From NCBI GenBank assembly GCA_017625405.1, contig JAGALB010000043.1:1-64000 (forward strand): DNA of 64,000 nucleotides. Direction: 5' to 3'. The stretch's first letter is position 1. Each line of letters opens with the position of its first letter. The notes beneath the pieces were generated by a model, which worked only from the letters and a program-made list of their open reading frames with translations, made no database searches and had not been told where the DNA came from. Position numbers and translations under genes: made by a program. Below are positions 41,810-52,100 of the stretch, in pieces. Source of the DNA: Ruminiclostridium sp. GTDB taxonomy: Bacteria > Bacillota > Clostridia > Oscillospirales > Ruminococcaceae.

Positions 41810-43441
41810 CTAATCTGTAAGCAAGGGCTTAAGATTTGAAATTTCCTTATTGATTGCGGAAGAAACATATCCGCTTGTAAAAATATAATTATAGCTGTAA
41901 AGCACGATACCATCACAGCCCTTTTTGCGGGCGTATTCGGTCTGCCTTTTAAGCATTGTTTCCGTGTTGCACCATTCCCATTTGCCGTTGCCTGCCCAGG
42001 TATCTTCCTTGCCGATTTTATAGACTGCAAGTCCGATATAAAGCTTTACATCGGTGTTTTTTACCATTCTGACCCAGGTGTCGGTACATTTTTCGTAGGG
42101 CTGGGCGGAATTATCAAAGCCGTAGTAAATCTGGGGTGCGAAATAGTCGATATAACCGCCCTTGCACCAGCTTTCAGCATCAGCGTAAAGCTGATTTATA
42201 TTATTTTCAATACTGCCTTGCGTACTTGCACCGAAAACAGCAGTGGAAGAACAGCTGTGAACAGTGTCGTAAAGCGCTTTTACCAGCTTGTTGCAGTTAT
42301 TGATTCTGAACGAGGAAAGGGAGGAATAGCCACTTGCGGTATACGCTGAATAGTCAAATGAAGCCTCGGTTGTGGGATAGAAATAGTCGTCTATATGTAT
42401 CCCGTCAACGTCGTATTTTTTCATTATTTCTTTCACACCGTCGCATACAAGCCGGATAGTTTCTGAATATGCGGGATTCAGATACCATGTTCCGTTCACA
42501 TTGACGATATATTTTCCTTTATATTCCGAATTGTACCATTTTTTTATGGTGTAGTCGGAGGAAACTGCGAGCATATCCTCAGCTGTGCATAACCTGAGAG
42601 GGTTTATCCAGGCATGGAATGAAAGACCGTGCTTTTTCGCTTCGTCAACAAGGATTTCGTAGGGGTCATATCCCGTTTTCTCGCCTACGGTTCCCGAAAG
42701 ATATTTTGTTGCAGGGAACAGCTCCGATTCATAAAAAGCGTCACCGAATGCTCTTGCGTGCACATAAACGGTGTTGATACCGATAGAAACGCAGTTGTCA
42801 TAGATTTTGTCAACTGCTTTTCTGAAATCTGATTTTGATTTTCCTTTGAGCAGTGCGGACATTTCAAGATACGAAATCCATACCCCGTGTACTTCTCCGT
42901 CAACAGGCGAAACAACTGATTGTGTGGTGGTTGAGGCGGCAGCCGTTGTAGTTGCTGCGGATGCAGTGGTAGTAGTTGTTGTTTCAGGAGCGGTTGTAGT
43001 CGCCTTGGTAGTCGTTGTCGTTTCGGGGGTAGTTGTGGTTGCTTTTGTAGTGGTTGTCGTTTTTTTCGTTGTGCTTGTTACAGCAGTAGTAGCTGCCGTT
43101 GTTGTTGTTTCCTTTGTTGTAGTTGTTTCTGTGGTTTTTACGGTTGTTGTAGTTGGAGCGGTAGTTTTTTCTGTTGTACTTGCGGAGGTTTCTGCTGATT
43201 CCCGTGTTGAAACAGCTGATTCTTCAGATGCCACTGTTGTTTCGGCGGAAAAAGAAGTGCTTGACGCCGTAATTTCCGGCACGGGCAGGGCAGAAGCCGC
43301 AGTAGTTGTATTTTCCATCAGAATTCCGCTGAAATTGCCGTTATTGACGGTTTCGGCGGGTTTCGTGTTTTCCTGACAGGAGCTGAATAAAAGTATGGCA
43401 GCCGTAGCGAGGGAAAGTATTCTGACTGCGCTTTTTTTCAT
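41810..43441 (-). CDS. GHL10 (DUF187/YngK-like) glycosidase lipoprotein with Thr-rich linker
   Basis: The 543-residue protein has a lipobox (AILLFSSC) with a membrane anchor. A strongly Thr-rich linker (about 80-175) follows, with repeats of the type TTTKATTTTPE. The glycosyl hydrolase-like 10 domain (about 182-535) shows VHGVWISYLEM, INTVYVHARAFGDAFY, FHAWINPLR, VDGIHIDDYFYP and YIDYFAPQIYYG. Family members are predicted peptidoglycan-active glycosidases. The linker would hold the enzyme away from the membrane, across the wall. It is first in a two-gene operon. Confidence 0.9.
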   Translation of the reverse strand: MKKSAVRILSLATAAILLFSSCQENTKPAETVNNGNFSGILMENTTTAASALPVPEITASSTSFSAETTVASEESAVSTRESAETSASTTEKTTAPTTTTVKTTETTTTKETTTTAATTAVTSTTKKTTTTTKATTTTPETTTTTKATTTAPETTTTTTASAATTTAAASTTTQSVVSPVDGEVHGVWISYLEMSALLKGKSKSDFRKAVDKIYDNCVSIGINTVYVHARAFGDAFYESELFPATKYLSGTVGEKTGYDPYEILVDEAKKHGLSFHAWINPLRLCTAEDMLAVSSDYTIKKWYNSEYKGKYIVNVNGTWYLNPAYSETIRLVCDGVKEIMKKYDVDGIHIDDYFYPTTEASFDYSAYTASGYSSLSSFRINNCNKLVKALYDTVHSCSSTAVFGASTQGSIENNINQLYADAESWCKGGYIDYFAPQIYYGFDNSAQPYEKCTDTWVRMVKNTDVKLYIGLAVYKIGKEDTWAGNGKWEWCNTETMLKRQTEYARKKGCDGIVLYSYNYIFTSGYVSSAINKEISNLKPLLTD

Positions 43442-43488
43442 ATTTCAGGTTCCTTTCTTTTTATTTCTACACATAAATATACATTATA

Positions 43489-43517
43489 ATTATATCACCA
43501 AATCGTATTCAAGTCAA
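43489..43517 (-). promoter_or_regulatory. Promoter of the GHL10-amidase operon
   Basis: On the minus strand, TTGACT (43517-43512) and TATAAT (43494-43489) with a 17-bp spacer lie upstream of the GHL10 gene. Confidence 0.6.
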
Positions 43518-43597
43518 TATGTTAACGTTTACTGACGGCTTTTTTACATAAAAAACTGAGATTTATCCCGATGAATGGAAAAAAAGCTGTTTTTTTC

Positions 43598-43627
43598 TTG
43601 ACAAACACTATAAAAATATAGTACAAT
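43598..43627 (+). promoter_or_regulatory. Promoter of the aconitase operon
   Basis: TTGACA (43598-43603) and TACAAT (43622-43627) with an 18-bp spacer lie 31 bp before the acn start. AAGGAGG is the ribosome site. Confidence 0.65.
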
Positions 43628-43658
43628 AAAAGCAGTTATTTTTTAAGGAGGCAATTAA

Positions 43659-45596
43659 ATGGGACTTACATTAACAGAAAAAATACTTCGTGCGCACATT
43701 GTTGACGGCGAACCTGTAAAGGGTACAGAAATAGGTCTTAGAATCGACCAGACCTTAACACAGGATGCGACAGGTACAATGGCGTATCTTGAATTCGAGG
43801 CTATGGGCGTTCCCCGTGTAAAGACAGAACGCAGCGTGGCTTATATTGACCACAACACACTTCAGTCCGGCTTTGAAAATGCTGACGACCATCGTTTCAT
43901 CGGTTCCGTAGCAAAGAAGCACGGCATTTACTTCAGCAGACCCGGCAACGGTATCTGCCATCAGGTACATCTTGAACGTTTCGGTGTTCCCGGAAAAACA
44001 CTTATCGGCTCTGACAGCCATACACCCACAGGCGGCGGTATCGGTATGATTGCTATCGGCGCAGGTGGCCTTGACGTAGCTGTTGCTATGGGCGGCGGCG
44101 CATATTACATTACATATCCCAAGGTTGTAAAGGTAGAGCTTACAGGTAAGCTTAATCCCTGGGTAGCTGCAAAGGACGTTATTCTTGAAGTTCTCAGAAG
44201 AATGTCCGTTAAGGGCGGCGTAGGCAAGGTTATCGAATACTGCGGCGAGGGTGTAAAGACACTTTCCGTTCCTGAACGTGCAACAATCACAAACATGGGT
44301 GCAGAACTCGGCGCTACAACCTCTATCTTCCCCTCTGACGAAATCACAAAGGAATTCTTGAAGGCTCAGAAGCGTGAAGAGGTATGGGTTCCTCTTGCAG
44401 CAGATCCTGATGCTGAATATGATGAAGAGCTTACAATCAATCTTTCCGAGCTTGCTCCTTTAGCTGCTTGTCCTCATTCTCCCGACAACGTAAAGAGTGT
44501 TGAAGAAATCGGACCTATGAAGATTGACCAGGTATGTATCGGTTCCTGCACAAACAGCTCTCTTCTCGATATGATGAAGGTTGCTCACATCTTAAAGGGC
44601 AAGACTGTACATCCCGACGTATCTCTTTCCATTGCTCCCGGTTCAAAGCAGGTTCTCAACATGCTTGCCGAAAACGGTGCTCTTGCAATTATGATTGACG
44701 CAGGTGCAAGAATCCTTGAAAGTGCATGCGGTCCCTGCATCGGTATGGGTCAGTCTCCTAACTCCAAGGGTATCTCCCTCAGAACCTTCAACCGTAACTT
44801 TGAAGGCAGAAGCGGTACAAAGGACGGTCAGATTTATCTTGTATCTCCTGAACTTGCAGCAGCTTCCGCACTCACAGGCGTACTCACAGACCCCAGAACT
44901 CTTGGTGAAATGCCTGATTTCAAGCTTCCCGAAGAATTTATCATCAATGATAACATGATTGCACTTCCTGCTGACGAAAAGGATATGGACAGCGTTGAAA
45001 TTCTCCGTGGTCCCAACATCAAGCCCTTCCCTGAAACAGCTCCTCTCCAGGAAACAATCGACTGCGGCTGTTCCTTAAAGGTCGGCGACAACATCACAAC
45101 CGACCACATCATGCCCGCAGGTGCAAAGATTCTTCCTTTACGTTCCAACATTCCCGCTATTTCCAATTACTGCTTCACAGTATGTGATGAAAAGTTCCCC
45201 GAAAGAGCAAAGTCCATGGGACAGAGCATTATCGTGGGTGGTGCAAACTACGGCCAGGGTTCTTCCAGAGAACACGCAGCCCTTGCACCTCTTTACCTCG
45301 GCGTAAAGGCAGTTCTTGTAAAGAGCTTTGCACGTATTCACAGAGCTAACCTTATCAATGCCGGTATCCTTCCTCTTACATTTGTGAACGAAGCTGACTA
45401 CGAGAATATCGCAGAAGGCGACAAGCTCGTTATCGAAGGTGTAAGAGCAGCTGTTGAAAGCGGTAAGACAGAGCTTACAGTTGTAAACAAGACAAACGGC
45501 AAGGAAATTCCTGTTCTCTGCGAGCTTACAGGCAGAACAAAGGATATCATGCTTGCAGGCGGTCTTCTTGACTACACAAGAGAATCCCTCAAATGA
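43659..45596 (+). CDS. Aconitate hydratase (short, mitochondrial/LeuC-like type)
   Basis: The enzyme isomerises citrate to isocitrate using a 4Fe-4S cluster. At 645 residues it is shorter than AcnA (about 890) and of the monomeric form with the swivel domain at the C-terminus (about 470-640, SREHAALAPLYLGV with the catalytic Ser). Cluster cysteines appear in CIGSCTNSSLLD and SACGPCIGMG, and the active-site loop is GSDSHTPTGGG. It heads the block acn, two membrane genes, icd, rex, which makes 2-oxoglutarate. Confidence 0.94.
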   Translation: MGLTLTEKILRAHIVDGEPVKGTEIGLRIDQTLTQDATGTMAYLEFEAMGVPRVKTERSVAYIDHNTLQSGFENADDHRFIGSVAKKHGIYFSRPGNGICHQVHLERFGVPGKTLIGSDSHTPTGGGIGMIAIGAGGLDVAVAMGGGAYYITYPKVVKVELTGKLNPWVAAKDVILEVLRRMSVKGGVGKVIEYCGEGVKTLSVPERATITNMGAELGATTSIFPSDEITKEFLKAQKREEVWVPLAADPDAEYDEELTINLSELAPLAACPHSPDNVKSVEEIGPMKIDQVCIGSCTNSSLLDMMKVAHILKGKTVHPDVSLSIAPGSKQVLNMLAENGALAIMIDAGARILESACGPCIGMGQSPNSKGISLRTFNRNFEGRSGTKDGQIYLVSPELAAASALTGVLTDPRTLGEMPDFKLPEEFIINDNMIALPADEKDMDSVEILRGPNIKPFPETAPLQETIDCGCSLKVGDNITTDHIMPAGAKILPLRSNIPAISNYCFTVCDEKFPERAKSMGQSIIVGGANYGQGSSREHAALAPLYLGVKAVLVKSFARIHRANLINAGILPLTFVNEADYENIAEGDKLVIEGVRAAVESGKTELTVVNKTNGKEIPVLCELTGRTKDIMLAGGLLDYTRESLK

Positions 45597-45820
45597 TAAG
45601 TTTTATTGAATATCTTTCGAGAAGTGCGCCAAAAGCCAATCAAGTTGATCTTTCTTTCGGATTTATTATTGTTGTAGGTATAGCTTTAGCTGCTTTCTAT
45701 TTTGTCAAGAAAAATCTTAGAAAAGTTTTTAAGAATATCGATGAACAACTTGAAAACCTTATTACCATAGCGGTATCAATCGGCATTCTTGCACTTGGAT
45801 TCTGGCTCACTAATCTTTAA
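45593..45820 (+). CDS. Small two-helix membrane protein
   Basis: The 75-residue protein overlaps the aconitase stop (ATGA junction), so its translation is coupled. It has one membrane helix at about 23-37 and a second at about 54-72, with a Lys-rich loop between. No family is recognised. Its place between acn and icd suggests an ancillary envelope role or a chance insertion. Confidence 0.6.
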   Translation: MISFIEYLSRSAPKANQVDLSFGFIIVVGIALAAFYFVKKNLRKVFKNIDEQLENLITIAVSIGILALGFWLTNL

Positions 45821-45908
45821 CGATGCATTACGACGGAAATACAATTGAAATGAAGAAGAGTATAATCTGAGCAGGATTACTTATTCTGAACGGAAATGAG
45901 AGGATAAT

Positions 45909-46256
45909 ATGTTCTTTTCGGGACTTATGGCAAGCCTTACGGGCAAGCTTTTGAAAAGTGCCGCAGAAAACAACAGGGAAATTCTTCCCAGTGAAAAGCA
46001 GCAGAGAGAATTTGATGCCTGGGCGACTTTATTCCCTAATATTGTCGGTGCAATTTTCGGTTGTGCCGTAGCACGTATGTTTTCGCTTGATATATCATAT
46101 TATCCTGCATTTGCGATAATTTTCGCATTTATAATAGGCGTAGCAAAGCATTGCATATTCGATAATGTCAGGTTTGTGACTGCGGTTATAGAAAATTTTA
46201 TTATAATGGCGGTTTTTGGCATTATATGCATTGTTGTAAGCCTATCTAAATCATAA
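45909..46256 (+). CDS. Hypothetical membrane protein between acn and icd
   Basis: The 115-residue protein has a charged first third and three predicted helices (about 42-58, 62-78 and 92-112). ATG 45909 follows GAGAGGA. No family is recognised. It lies 17 bp before the icd start region and is likely on the same message. Confidence 0.6.
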   Translation: MFFSGLMASLTGKLLKSAAENNREILPSEKQQREFDAWATLFPNIVGAIFGCAVARMFSLDISYYPAFAIIFAFIIGVAKHCIFDNVRFVTAVIENFIIMAVFGIICIVVSLSKS

Positions 46257-46273
46257 AACGGAGGTAACTACCA

Positions 46274-47485
46274 ATGGCAAAAATTCAGATGACAACGCCC
46301 CTCGTAGAGATGGACGGCGACGAAATGACCCGAATCATCTGGCAGATGATCAAGGACATTCTTTTAACACCTTATGTTGACCTGAAGACAGAGTACTACG
46401 ACCTCGGTCTTGTAAAGAGAAACGAAACAAACGACCAGATTACAATTGACAGTGCAAATGCTGCAAAGAAGTACGGTGTAGCAGTCAAGTGCGCTACAAT
46501 CACACCTAACGCACAGAGAATGACAGAATACAACTTAAAGGAAATGTGGAAATCCCCCAACGGAACAATCCGTGCAATCCTTGACGGTACAGTATTCCGT
46601 GCGCCTATCATTGTAAAGGGTATCAATTCTCTTATCCCCACATGGACAAAGCCTATCACAATCGCACGTCACGCTTACGGCGACGTATACAAGAACAGCG
46701 AAATGAAGGTAACAGACGGCTCCAAGTGCGAACTTGTCGTAACAGACAAGGACGGCAAGGAAACACGCCAGCTCATCCATACTTTCAAGGGCTCCGACGG
46801 TATTATCCAGGGTCTTCACAACATCAATGAAAGTATCGCTTCCTTTGCAAGAGCTTGCTTCAATTTTGCACTTGATACAAAGCAGGATTTGTGGTTTGCT
46901 ACAAAGGATACAATCTCCAAGCAGTACGACCATACCTTCAAGGATGTTTTTGCAGAAATCTACGAAGCTGAATACAAGGCTAAGTTTGAAGCTGCAGGAA
47001 TCGAATATTTCTACACACTTATCGACGATGCAGTTGCAAGAGTTGTACGTTCTGAAGGCGGTTACATCTGGGCATGCAAGAACTACGACGGTGACGTTAT
47101 GTCCGATATGGTTGCCACAGCTTTCGGCAGTCTCGGTATGATGACAAGCGTGCTTGTATCTCCCGACGGCATCTACGAATATGAAGCTGCACACGGTACA
47201 GTTACAAGACATTACTACAAGCACCTCAAGGGTGAAGAAACCTCCACAAACTCTGTTGCAACGATCTTTGCATGGACAGGCGCTCTCAAGAAGAGAGGCG
47301 AACTTGACGGTAATGCTGAGCTTTCTGCATTTGCTGAAAAGCTTGAAAAGGCAACTGTAAAGACAATTGAAGACGGCGTTATGACAGGCGACTTATATGT
47401 TCTTTCCTCTCTCGAAAACAAGAAAAAAGTAAATACTGAACAGTTCCTTCTCGAAATCAACGAGCGTTTAAAGGAAATGATTTAA
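46274..47485 (+). CDS. icd: NADP-dependent isocitrate dehydrogenase (eukaryotic-like type)
   Basis: The enzyme oxidises isocitrate to 2-oxoglutarate and CO2, making NADPH. The 403-residue sequence follows the homodimeric eukaryotic-like type, with [28 protein letters not shown], the metal site [20 protein letters not shown] and the [14 protein letters not shown] region. Such enzymes occur in many gut Clostridia that lack a full citric acid cycle. GGAGG precedes ATG 46274. Rex follows after 15 bp. Confidence 0.96.
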   Translation: MAKIQMTTPLVEMDGDEMTRIIWQMIKDILLTPYVDLKTEYYDLGLVKRNETNDQITIDSANAAKKYGVAVKCATITPNAQRMTEYNLKEMWKSPNGTIRAILDGTVFRAPIIVKGINSLIPTWTKPITIARHAYGDVYKNSEMKVTDGSKCELVVTDKDGKETRQLIHTFKGSDGIIQGLHNINESIASFARACFNFALDTKQDLWFATKDTISKQYDHTFKDVFAEIYEAEYKAKFEAAGIEYFYTLIDDAVARVVRSEGGYIWACKNYDGDVMSDMVATAFGSLGMMTSVLVSPDGIYEYEAAHGTVTRHYYKHLKGEETSTNSVATIFAWTGALKKRGELDGNAELSAFAEKLEKATVKTIEDGVMTGDLYVLSSLENKKKVNTEQFLLEINERLKEMI

Positions 47486-47500
47486 AAGAGGTCGATTAAA

Positions 47501-48151
47501 ATGCCTAAAAACGAAAAAATATCAAATTCCGTAATCCGCCGCCTGCCGAGATATTACCGTTTTCTCGGTGAGCTCTCAAAGGAAGGAATAAATAAGATTT
47601 CATCCCGTGAGCTTGCTGAAAGAATGCGTCTTACCGCCTCTCAGATAAGACAGGATCTTAACTGCTTCGGCGGTTTCGGTCAGCAGGGTTATGGATATAA
47701 CGTTTCAGAGCTGCGTAGTGAAATAGGTTCAATCCTCGGTGTCGACAAGCAGCACAAGGCTGTGCTTATCGGTGCGGGTAACCTGGGTCATGCAATTGCT
47801 GTACATATCAATTTTGAAAAGTACGGTTGCAAGCTCTGCGGAATATTTGATTCTGATGAAAGAATGGTAGGGCAGACCATTGTCGGTCAGAAAATAATTG
47901 ACGTTGACCGCCTTTCCGAGTTCTGTCGTCAGCATCAGCCCAGGATAGCCATACTCTGTATTCCGAAGTCTGCTGCTCCTCAGCTTTGCGAACAGCTTAT
48001 CGGCCTCGGTGTAAAGGCTTTCTGGAATTTCTCGCATTATGATATCAATCTTGAACATAATGACATTATAGTGGAAAATGTCCACCTCGGTGACAGTCTG
48101 CTTGCGCTCAATTACGGTGTAAGCAATTCTGCCAACAAAACAGAAGAATAA
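47501..48151 (+). CDS. rex: Redox-sensing transcriptional repressor Rex
   Basis: Rex binds DNA when NAD+ is high and leaves it when NADH binds, controlling fermentation genes. The 216-residue protein has an N-terminal winged helix (about 5-80; RLPRYYRFLGELSKEGINKI and LTASQIRQDLNCFGGFGQQG) and a Rossmann domain with IGAGNLGHAIA. It is the last gene of the acn-icd run, so it may be co-expressed with these enzymes. A strong terminator follows. Confidence 0.96.
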   Translation: MPKNEKISNSVIRRLPRYYRFLGELSKEGINKISSRELAERMRLTASQIRQDLNCFGGFGQQGYGYNVSELRSEIGSILGVDKQHKAVLIGAGNLGHAIAVHINFEKYGCKLCGIFDSDERMVGQTIVGQKIIDVDRLSEFCRQHQPRIAILCIPKSAAPQLCEQLIGLGVKAFWNFSHYDINLEHNDIIVENVHLGDSLLALNYGVSNSANKTEE

Positions 48152-48154
48152 AAG

Positions 48155-48187
48155 AATCCCACAGGCTGTAAGCCTGTGGGATTTTTT
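48155..48187. terminator. Bidirectional terminator after rex
   Basis: AATCCCACAGGCT / AGCCTGTGGGATT and a T-run lie between rex and the convergent AraC-GGDEF gene. Confidence 0.85.
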
Positions 48188-48981
48188 CAGTTTCCTCTTC
48201 CTGCTTCCACAAGCTCTGTGAAAAGCTTGCTGTAACGAAGCCCTCTTGCTGTATTCAGCTTCATAATACCGCCGTGAAGGGAAACGGGGAGTTCCTCGCC
48301 GCCGAAGGTTACGGTTTCTTCATTGTGGCTGAAAACTCTGTTTCGGATAGCTTCCGCTTCGGATAAGTCAGTTCTGTTTGTAAGCAGTACGAATTCATCG
48401 CCGCCGATACGGAACATAATCATATCTTCTTCCTTTTCGTTGTCGATACGTTTCAGGCATTCCGCAATAGCAACGTCGCCTGCGTTACGACCGTATTTTT
48501 CGTTAAACGGCAGAAGATTGCACATATCAAAACAGATTGCATATGTTCCGTCCATTTCTCTTAATGCTTCATAAAGTCCTGTTAAATCAAATTTTTTCAT
48601 AGTATGTCCTCCTGAATTTGTAATCGGAATGTCAAGCTTCGGATAGATTTCGGAGAAGGTTCTGTTCTTGCGGTATTGCGAGGGTGTTTCACCCCATATG
48701 CGTGTAAAAGCACGTGAAAACACTTCGTGAGAGTTATAGCCGTATTTCAGCGCAATATCAAGGATGTTGTCATCGGTGGTTATAAGCTCTCTGGAAGCCG
48801 CAGTAATTCTGCGCCTGCCGATATAGTCCGCAATACCTATATGGAAAACTCTCTTGAACATTTTCTGAAGCGAAGAAACACTGTAAGAGCAATGTCTGGC
48901 AATATCCTCCTGGGATATTTCTTCGTTAAGATTTCCCTCAATGTAGTCCAGTGCACTTGTCAGAACTGCAAAGCTTTCCAT
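48187..48981 (-). CDS. AraC-type HTH fused to a short GGDEF domain
   Basis: The 264-residue protein begins with an AraC/XylS double helix-turn-helix (about 8-108; EEISQEDIARHCSYSVSSLQ and ILDIALKYGYNSHEVFSRAF). A linker leads to a compact GGDEF domain (about 130-260) with DLTGLYEAL, CFDMCNLLPFNEKYGRNAGD and the intact signature RIGGDEF (191-197). The GGDEF core is shorter than usual, so activity is uncertain; it may bind c-di-GMP or GTP as a sensor. The start is ATG 48981 with GGAGGTG upstream. The AraC part at the N-terminus instead of the usual C-terminus is notable. Confidence 0.85.
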   Translation of the reverse strand: MESFAVLTSALDYIEGNLNEEISQEDIARHCSYSVSSLQKMFKRVFHIGIADYIGRRRITAASRELITTDDNILDIALKYGYNSHEVFSRAFTRIWGETPSQYRKNRTFSEIYPKLDIPITNSGGHTMKKFDLTGLYEALREMDGTYAICFDMCNLLPFNEKYGRNAGDVAIAECLKRIDNEKEEDMIMFRIGGDEFVLLTNRTDLSEAEAIRNRVFSHNEETVTFGGEELPVSLHGGIMKLNTARGLRYSKLFTELVEAGRGN

Positions 48982-49079
48982 ATGAACACCTCCGTATAAG
49001 ATTTTTCAGGATAACGTTATCGTAATTACATTATACATCAGGATAAATGAAATTTCTTGATTTTTTACGTAAAAAGAAT

Positions 49080-49108
49080 ACCGCCATACTTTTGGTATGG
49101 CGGCGTTT
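49080..49108 (-). terminator. Terminator of the MacB-like ABC gene
   Basis: CCGCCATAC / GTATGGCGG is followed by a T-rich tail on the minus strand, 16 bp after the stop codon. Confidence 0.75.
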
Positions 49109-49123
49109 TCTGTGATAGAATTC

Positions 49124-52100
49124 TTATTCTGTACGCAGTGCCACAACGGGATCCTTCTTAGCTGCAACACCTGACGGGAAGAGACCTGCAATAAGGGTAA
49201 GCAGAACGCTGATTGCGATAAGGATAATTCCGGCTGCGGGGGGCAGAACAGAGAGTCCTGCAATTTCGGTTATATTTTCTATAATGATATTAATCGGGAT
49301 ATTGAGAAGTACAGTAACACCGATACCTATACAGCCTGAAACAAGGCCGACAATAACGGTTTCTGCGTTGAACACTCTGGAAATATCCTTCTTGGAAGCA
49401 CCGATAGCACGGAGAATACCGATTTCCTTTGTACGCTCAAGTACGGAAATATATGTGATAATGCCTATCATAATAGATGAAACAATGAGCGAGATAGCTA
49501 CAAAGGCAATGAGGATATAGCTGATAGCGTCGATGATGTCGGTTACGGAAGACATCAGCATACCTACCATATCGGTGTAGGTAATAACCTTGTTTTCTTC
49601 GCCGTTTTCTTCCATTCTTGTGTTATAGTCGGAGATTATCTGAGTGATATTCTCCTTTGCTTCAAAGTCAATGGGGTAGATGAGGATAGAAGCGGGCTTC
49701 TCAAGGTCAATAACGCCCATTGTTGTCATATTGTCATAGTAAGTGGAATCCGAAACAACAGCAGCCTTTAAAATAGCGTCAGTATAAAGCTTCATCATTT
49801 CCTGCTGTTCTTCTTCGGTCATGGAAGCAAAATAAGCCATCTGTTCATCTGTAAGCTGCGATAAGTCCATACCGTCCATATCCATGCCTGACATATCAAA
49901 TTCAGGCATTTCCGTCATATCAACAGTAGGCTCGGTTGCGCCGTCAGGGTTTACAGCAACGGCTGTATCGGGGGGAGCAACCTGTAATGATGACATGAAA
50001 GCGGCCTGTTCCTCAGGAGTCATCTGCGCCAGCATAGCCTGCTGTTCTTCTGTAAGCATTGAAGGGTCAATTGCAGGAATCTGAGCTGTCTGCATAGAAG
50101 CAAAATAAGCCTGCTGTTCTTCAGGTGTCATCTGTGCCAGCATAGCCTGTTCTTCAGGTGAAAGTGCAGAAATATCAAAGCCGCTCTGCGCCATCTGCTC
50201 CTGCATTTCCTTCATCTGAGCCATAAGCTCTTCGGCTTCCTTCTGACGTTCCTCAGCTTCCTTTTCTGCCTTGGCAATTGCTTCATCACCGGCTTCTGTG
50301 CCGTCGAAGGGAAGACCTGTGAAAACATCGTAATCCTGTTTTTCCTGCTGTTCCTTTACGATTTCGCTGTCATTTACACGGCCTGAAATATATTCCATAA
50401 GGCCTTTCTTATATCCGATAGTACCGCTTATGGAGGAAGCGCTTTCTTCCTTCATACGGATAATGCCGACAATTTTCAGCTGTAAGCTGTCTTCAAGCAC
50501 GTCAGCCATGAAATCCGCATCGTCGCGTTTGTCAATCCATACGCCGTTTTCGTCCTTTTCATAGAAAGCTGTGTTATCCACAACTCTGAAGGTAAGGTCA
50601 AGAATTTCATCGAAGGAATATTCCTTTTTACCGCCTTCGATAGCATCAACGCCTTCCTTTTTCTGCATCATATCACGTACAGCGTCACGAAGCTCGTCAA
50701 TATCCTGTAAGCCGAGGGTGTAAAGGGTATAGTCTGTGATTTCGTTGTATTTATCCACGATAAGTACTGCTTCGTCATAGTTGTCAGGAATTTCGCCGGC
50801 AACAAGCTCGTACTTTGTGTTGAACATTTCTTCGCTTTCGGTAAGCTCCTGGAAAATGTTTGTAGTGCCTGCCGAGGATGACTTCATCATAGAAGCAAGG
50901 TCCATCATTCCCGAAACCGCACCAAAGCCGATTTCGTTCATGACATTACTGGGATTTACCTGCATTATATTTTCCGTATCGTCAGCAAAAACCTGCAAGG
51001 TGATGCCGTAGGAATATTCAATATTTGTTGTATTGTCCTTTATTCCGCTTTCATCGCTTTCAATAAATGCCTTGAAGCTTTTAAGGTCATTTACGTTTGT
51101 TTCCTGATACATCATTGTAAACATGTCGCCAAGGCGGTTGTTGGTGTAGATTTTGTTGTAATCACGTTCCTTGGTGATATTGTTTATATGGCTTGTCATT
51201 GAGGAGGACATGAATGCGGTCATATCCGTTGTATTTGTTTCAATGGAAAGGGGATACGATGACATTGTTTCCGTCTGGATGTCGTCAATGTATTCCTGCA
51301 CGCCGTTTGAAAGAGAAAGAATGAGCGCAATGCCGATAATACCGATACTTCCTGCAAAGGCTGTAAGAATTGTACGGCCCTTTTTGGTCATAAGGTTGTT
51401 AAGACTGAGTGAAAGTGCGGTAAAGAATGACATAGATGTCTTTCTTACTTTTTCGGGAGCATTCTTCAGTTCTTCATTGTTTGTAAAAGGGTTGCTGTCA
51501 TTGACGATTTTTCCGTCAACAAGTCTTATAATACGGTTGGAATACTGCTCTGCAAGCTCAGGGTTATGAGTAACCATGATAATAAGCTTATCCTTGGAGA
51601 TTTCACGGAGAATCTCCATAATCTGAATGCTTGTTTCGCTGTCGAGAGCACCTGTGGGCTCATCTGCAAGCAGAATATCGGGGTCGTTGATAAGGGCACG
51701 TGCAATAGCAACTCTCTGCATCTGACCGCCTGACATCTGGTTAGGCTTCTTTTTGAGCTGGTCGCCAAGACCTACTTTTTCCAGCACCTCAACGGCTCTG
51801 CGGCGTCTTTCAGCCTTGGATACGCCCGAAAGTGTGAGTGCAAGCTCAACGTTTGCGAGTACGGTCTGATGAGGGATAAGGTTATAGCTCTGGAAGATAA
51901 AGCCGATTTTGTGGTTGCGGTAGGTATCCCAGTCCCTGTCCTTATATTTCTTGGTGGAAACACCACCGATAATAAGGTCGCCGCTGTCATAACGGTCAAG
52001 ACCTCCGATAATATTGAGAAGAGTGGTCTTACCACAGCCTGACTGACCTAAAATTGAAACAAATTCATTTTCTCTGAAATCAATGCTGACGCCTTTCAGC

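Noticed and set aside
42807..43376. 189-residue Val-rich plus-strand frame opposite the GHL10 gene
   Set aside because: It is the complement of the Thr-rich linker (ACN repeats read as GTN), not a gene.
43441..43658. Rex operator upstream of aconitase
   Set aside because: Only a half-site-like TGTTAAC near 43520 is seen; there is no complete TTGTTAA-N4-TTAACAA palindrome.
46535..47224. 229-residue minus-strand frame opposite icd
   Set aside because: A shadow of the isocitrate dehydrogenase gene; no start signals.
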